Shown here piece by piece: positions 60,283 to 64,000 of a DNA stretch of 64,000 bases. Numbering within the stretch: position 1 is the first letter of the stretch; each line of letters starts with the position of its first letter. This stretch comes from a bacterium (GTDB lineage: Bacteria; Acidobacteriota; Thermoanaerobaculia; Multivoradales; J023). The stretch lies in assembly GCA_024226315.1 (NCBI GenBank), contig JAAELT010000333.1:1-64000 (forward strand), written 5' to 3'. Position numbers and translations under genes: made by a program. The notes beneath the pieces were generated by a model. That model saw only the letters and a list, made by a program, of their open reading frames with translations, ran no database searches and was not told the DNA's origin.

Positions 60283-60310
60283 AAAGCCGGCCGCAAGGCC
60301 GGCTTTTTTT
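60283..60310 (+). terminator. Rho-independent terminator
   Basis: A 10-bp stem AAAGCCGGCC / GGCCGGCTTT with a GCAA loop, ending in a run of seven or more T. It lies 50 bases after the stop of the acidic-tailed protein gene and fits a strong intrinsic terminator. Confidence 0.93.
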
Positions 60311-60447
60311 AGTGGCCACGGACGTCTCGAAAGCCCTGATCCAAAACTTTGAAGCTGTGAAATCCTTGATCTGGATTTCGGCGTGAATTAACTGTCGTTG
60401 GGCTGAATTTCCTAACAAGGAACAACATGTTGGAGCCCGACAGCTAG

Positions 60448-60598
60448 TACCCTGACGCCAGGGAAGGAGCTCTCGAGGCCGGAAGACTCCTACCCTGACG
60501 CCGGGGAAGGAGTTTCCAGAGCCTTGAGGCTCCTATCCTGGCCAGGGGGAAGGAACTGTCGGAGTCGCGAAACTCCTTCCCCGATCCGCGGGGATCGG
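60448..60598. repeat. 43-bp tandem repeat array, about 3.5 units
   Basis: Units begin at 60,448, 60,491 and 60,534 (43 bases apart), each starting TA(C/T)CCTG followed by G-rich GGGAAGGA and ending (G/A)(A/G)CTCC; a partial fourth begins near 60,577. Short dyads recur inside the units, for example CCTGGCCAGG in the third. It lies between the terminator and the end of dusA, in otherwise gene-free DNA (60,311-60,634). Confidence 0.65.
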
Positions 60599-60634
60599 AT
60601 CACGGTGCTTAGCGATGTCTTTCATAGTACGACT

Positions 60635-61687
<1,053 letters not shown>

Positions 61688-61819
61688 CACGGGGCTATTC
61701 TCTCGTATCCGTTGCGCCTCGTCTCGGCCAGCGGCTCGCTTCAGCGAGAAACGGGCGATTCTGGGGCGATCTGGTAGAATCACGGCGTTGCCTGCTGGAT
61801 GCCCTCGAGGAACCGAAGA

Positions 61820-62050
61820 TTGGACACTGAAGCCACTCTCAGCGAGACCCCCGCCCGGCGGCTGCGCCTCGCGCTGGACCTCTTCGAGTTCGGCACCGAC
61901 ATGATGCGCCAGAATTTGCGCCGCGAGACGCCGGATGCGACCGAGGACGAGATCCAGGCTCGGCTCATCGCGTGGCTTCAAGAGCGTCCCGGCGCGGAGC
62001 TCGGGGACGGCGTGGGACGGCCCGGTCGCTGGCCGCGGCTGCGGCGGTGA
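61820..62050 (+). CDS. Small partner protein of an AbiEii-like nucleotidyltransferase (putative antitoxin)
   Basis: A 76-residue, Arg/Glu-rich helical protein: ARRLRLALDLFEFGTDMMRQ and then TPDATEDEIQARLIAWLQER, a pattern seen in small proteins encoded just before nucleotidyltransferases. Its stop overlaps the GTG start of the next gene in GTGA, so the two are tightly coupled. I used a TTG at 61,820 because GAGG lies upstream; an ATG at 61,799 without a ribosome site is an alternative. A role as antitoxin or partner is inferred from the arrangement only. Confidence 0.7.
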   Translation: MDTEATLSETPARRLRLALDLFEFGTDMMRQNLRRETPDATEDEIQARLIAWLQERPGAELGDGVGRPGRWPRLRR

Positions 62051-62637
62051 ATCCGCTCAAGGAGCTCCTGCGCCAGGTCGCCGGCGAGCTCAGCGAAGCC
62101 GTGCCGTGGGCCCTGGTCGGTGGGCTGGCGATCTCTTCGCGAATCGAGCCCCGCTTTACCCGTGATCTCGACATGGCGATCGCCGTCGAGAACGACGCGG
62201 AAGCGGAAGATCTGATCTACCGCTTCCGCCATATTGGCTACGGTCTGCTGGCGTTGATCGAGCAAGAAGCGACCGATCGGCTGGCGACCGTCCGGTTGGC
62301 CGCGCCTGGAGAGTCGGGCATCATCGTCGATCTACTCTTTGCGTCCTCCGGGATCGAGCCGGAGATCGTCCGGGATGCCGGGGCGCTGGAAATTGCTTCC
62401 GGTCTCGTAGTTCCTGTTGCCCAGGTATGGCACCTCCTGGCAATGAAGGTCCTGGCGCGCGATGATCAGCGCCGACCACAGGATCTCATTGATCTGCGCA
62501 ATCTGGTGAACGTGATCACTGAGGAGGATCTGGAGCGGGCTCGCGATGCGCTCTCCCTGATCACGCAGCGAGGATTTCATCGCCAGAAGAACCTGCTTGG
62601 CGATCTTCAGGAGCTCATCGAGGTTTCCATGCCCTGA
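62047..62637 (+). CDS. AbiEii/AbiGii-like nucleotidyltransferase
   Basis: A 196-residue nucleotidyltransferase-like protein. The active-site pattern appears as WALVGGLAISSRIEPRFTRDLDMAI (hG(G/S), then DhD as DLD), a further acidic residue lies in IIVDLLF, and a helical C-terminus contains HLLAMKVLARDDQRRPQDLIDLRNLV. This matches the AbiEii/AbiGii toxin group, whose members act in toxin-antitoxin or phage-abortive systems by nucleotidyl transfer, and some related housekeeping proteins. The GTG start overlaps the small upstream gene. It is followed after 23 bases by the polA remnant. Confidence 0.8.
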   Translation: MNPLKELLRQVAGELSEAVPWALVGGLAISSRIEPRFTRDLDMAIAVENDAEAEDLIYRFRHIGYGLLALIEQEATDRLATVRLAAPGESGIIVDLLFASSGIEPEIVRDAGALEIASGLVVPVAQVWHLLAMKVLARDDQRRPQDLIDLRNLVNVITEEDLERARDALSLITQRGFHRQKNLLGDLQELIEVSMP

Positions 62638-62660
62638 ACCGACCATCCTGACCCGACACC

Positions 62661-63161
62661 ATGGCCAACCCCGAACGCCTGATCCTGGTCGACGGCAGCG
62701 CGCTCATCATACCGCGCGTACTACGCCATTCCGGCGACATTCAAGACCTCCGTGCCTACCGCGGGGTCCGCGAGTGGCTCGATCGCACCATCGCGCAGGC
62801 CCACGAGAACGGCTACGTGACCACCATCCTGGGCCGGCGGCGCTACATCGCGGAGCTGGCGAGCAACAGCTTCATGGAGCGGCTCTACGGCGAGCGCATC
62901 GCCGCCAACACGCCGATCCAGGGCTCGGCCGCGGACTTGTGCAAGGTGGCGATGATCGCCGTCGCCGGCCGCCTGGGATCGGAGCGTCTGGAGACCCGGA
63001 TGCTGCTCCAGATCCACGACGAGCTGCTGTTCGAGTCGCCGCCCGCCGAGGTCGAGCAGGTGAGCGCCCTGGTGCGCGAGGAGATGGAGCATGTCCACCC
63101 CCTGGACGTGCCGCTGGTGGTCGACGTCGGCGTTGGCGCCAACTGGGCCGAGGCGCACTAG
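62661..63161 (+). pseudogene. polA: Internally deleted DNA polymerase I (polA) remnant
   Basis: A 166-residue frame joins the first residues of PolA to its last ~135. The start reads LILVDGSALI; in the +1 frame the next bases continue as Y-R-A-Y-Y-A-I-P-A-T-F-K-T-S, the normal PolA continuation. Then the sequence jumps, near 62,757, to the polymerase C-terminus: YRGVREWLDRTIAQAHENGY, ILGRRRYIAEL, AANTPIQGSAADLCKVAM and motif C QIHDELLFE. More than 700 residues, including the 5' nuclease, 3'-5' domain and most of palm and fingers, are absent. A base insertion after LIILI's codons and the junction together restore the frame. It is either a real deletion or an assembly collapse. Confidence 0.85.
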
Positions 63162-63182
63162 ATATCTGCTACATTCCGCTGC

Positions 63183-63779
63183 GTGAGCGGAGACGTCATC
63201 GACGAGGCCGAGCTGGTCGAGGGCCTGCGGCGGGGCGACGACGCGGCCTTCGAGCAGCTGGTGCGCACCTACGGTGGCCGGCTGCTGCAGGTGGCGCGGC
63301 GCTTCCTGCGCGAGGAGGACGCCCGCGACGCGCTCCAGGAGGCCTTCCTCTCCGCCTTCAAGGCCATCCACCGGTTCGACGGCAAGGCCAAGATCTCCAC
63401 ATGGCTGCACCGGATCGTGGTCAACTCGGCGTTGATGCGCTTGCGCAAAAAGAGCAGCAAGATGGAGGAGAGCCTGGAGCCGCTGCTGCCGAAGTTTCTC
63501 GAGGACGGCCACCAGGCCCATCCCAGCGCGGCCTGGCCGGAGAACCCCGAAGAGGCGGTGGGGCGCGAGCAGATGCGCGACGTCGTGCGCCAGGCGATCG
63601 ATCAGCTGCCGGAGGGGTACCGTAACGTGGTGCTGCTGCGCGACATCGAAGAATTGAGCGGCGCCGAAACGGGTGAGCTGCTCGGCCTGACGCCCAACGC
63701 CGTCAAGGTCCGGCTGCATCGCGCCCGCCGGGCCTTGCGCGAGATCCTCGACCCCCAGATCCGAGAGGTCACCGCATGA
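63183..63779 (+). CDS. RpoE-like ECF RNA polymerase sigma factor
   Basis: A 198-residue sigma factor. Region 2 is EQLVRTYGGRLLQVARRFLREEDARDALQEAFLSAFKAIHRF and region 2.4 WLHRIVVNSALMRLRKK; region 4 is AIDQLPEGYRNVVLLRDIEELSGAETGELLGLTPNAVKVRLHRARRALRE. It is a typical ECF sigma of the RpoE/SigW type. The GTG start at 63,183 is used. Its stop overlaps the ATG of a zinc-finger anti-sigma gene in ATGA, so the two are coupled. Target promoters are not visible. Confidence 0.92.
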   Translation: MSGDVIDEAELVEGLRRGDDAAFEQLVRTYGGRLLQVARRFLREEDARDALQEAFLSAFKAIHRFDGKAKISTWLHRIVVNSALMRLRKKSSKMEESLEPLLPKFLEDGHQAHPSAAWPENPEEAVGREQMRDVVRQAIDQLPEGYRNVVLLRDIEELSGAETGELLGLTPNAVKVRLHRARRALREILDPQIREVTA

Positions 63780-64000
63780 CCTGCAAAGAGCTGATCGACT
63801 TCTTGATGGACTACCTCGACGGCGAGCTGCCGGCCGACGAGGCACGCCAATTCGACGAGCATCTGGAGATCTGTCCGCCCTGCGCCAACTACCTCGCCAG
63901 TTACCGTGAGACGGTGCGGCTCGGCAAGATGATCTGCCAGCCCGAGAAGTCTGTGTTGCCTACTGACATCCCCGAAGATCTCGTTCAGGCGATCCTCGAA
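63776..64000 (+). CDS. Zinc-finger anti-sigma factor (zf-HC2), 5' part
   Basis: The first 75 codons lie in the window; the frame runs off the end. It begins MTCKELIDFLMDYLDGELPA and has the zf-HC2 motif with H-L-E-I-C-P-P-C (HxxxCxxC) preceded by EFDEHLE-like acidic helix. Such proteins bind and hold the coupled ECF sigma factor and release it on redox or envelope signals. Overlap ATGA with the sigma gene supports the pairing. Any membrane helix would be beyond the window. Confidence 0.85.
   Translation, partial: MTCKELIDFLMDYLDGELPADEARQFDEHLEICPPCANYLASYRETVRLGKMICQPEKSVLPTDIPEDLVQAILE

Overview
The window is a GC-rich (roughly two thirds G+C by eye), gene-dense bacterial chromosome segment with about fifty genes and no rRNA, tRNA, CRISPR array, intact transposase or prophage that I can see. 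The gene set suggests an aerobic Gram-negative Acidobacteriota member, perhaps near Thermoanaerobaculia (inference, not proven). The clues are large secreted BNR/VPS10-type propeller proteins, DUF885 and S9 peptidases, TPR Ser/Thr kinases beside a TIGR02999-type sigma factor, M56/BlaI pairs, bacillithiol synthesis (BshA), bactofilin, DUF1111 di-heme proteins and a GFESGDLSAW-like C-terminal peptide.

Layout. 1-8.4 kb: end of a histidine kinase, a BNR propeller protein, PilT-like ATPase, RecX and AlaS. 8.5-15.4 kb: two tandem paralogous propeller proteins and a membrane-anchored adhesin-like protein. 15.5-21.4 kb: a respiratory cluster with a b6-like cytochrome b, a polytopic subunit, an eight-heme cytochrome c with a coiled-coil N-terminus, heme O synthase and SCO1. 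21.4-25.4 kb: secreted proteins and a ClbS/DfsB-like protein. 25.4-28.1 kb: a repeat-rich accessory island with a 16-unit 40-bp array, a four-copy inverted-repeat cluster, an AT-richer cassette-like gene ending in an attC-like hairpin, REP-like palindromes framed by an 18-bp inverted repeat, and a 42-bp array. 28.1-38 kb: S9 peptidase, DUF885 lipoprotein, methyltransferase, bactofilin, cupin, SGNH hydrolase and a TPR kinase. 38.4-46.6 kb: small unknown proteins, two sigma factors (one with a putative anti-sigma), a DUF1111/ankyrin operon, an OmpA lipoprotein and a HicB-like protein.

46.7-52.3 kb: a DUF6632 membrane protein, a pentapeptide-repeat protein with an effector-like C-terminal domain, then a co-directional run of mtgA, murB, nth and bshA. 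52.4-58.9 kb: a frameshifted M56 protease, BlaI with visible operator dyads, a giant kinase-ATPase regulator and a Rieske ferredoxin. 59-64 kb: an unknown acidic-tailed protein with a clear terminator, a 43-bp array, dusA, a two-gene AbiEii-like module, a drastically deleted polA, and a sigma/anti-sigma pair running off the end.

How genes work together: the 15.5-21.4 kb genes look like one quinol-oxidising electron-transfer module with oxidase-maturation factors; the sigma/anti-sigma and BlaI/M56 pairs are sensory switches; the DUF1111 and ankyrin proteins look like a periplasmic redox pair. The most unusual points are the internally deleted polA, three separate intergenic arrays with 40-43 bp periods, the inverted-repeat cluster in front of a cassette-like gene, the polyheme cytochrome b/c complex and the pentapeptide-effector fusion. 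Two genes (M56 and polA) show single-base slips, so assembly indels should be kept in mind.
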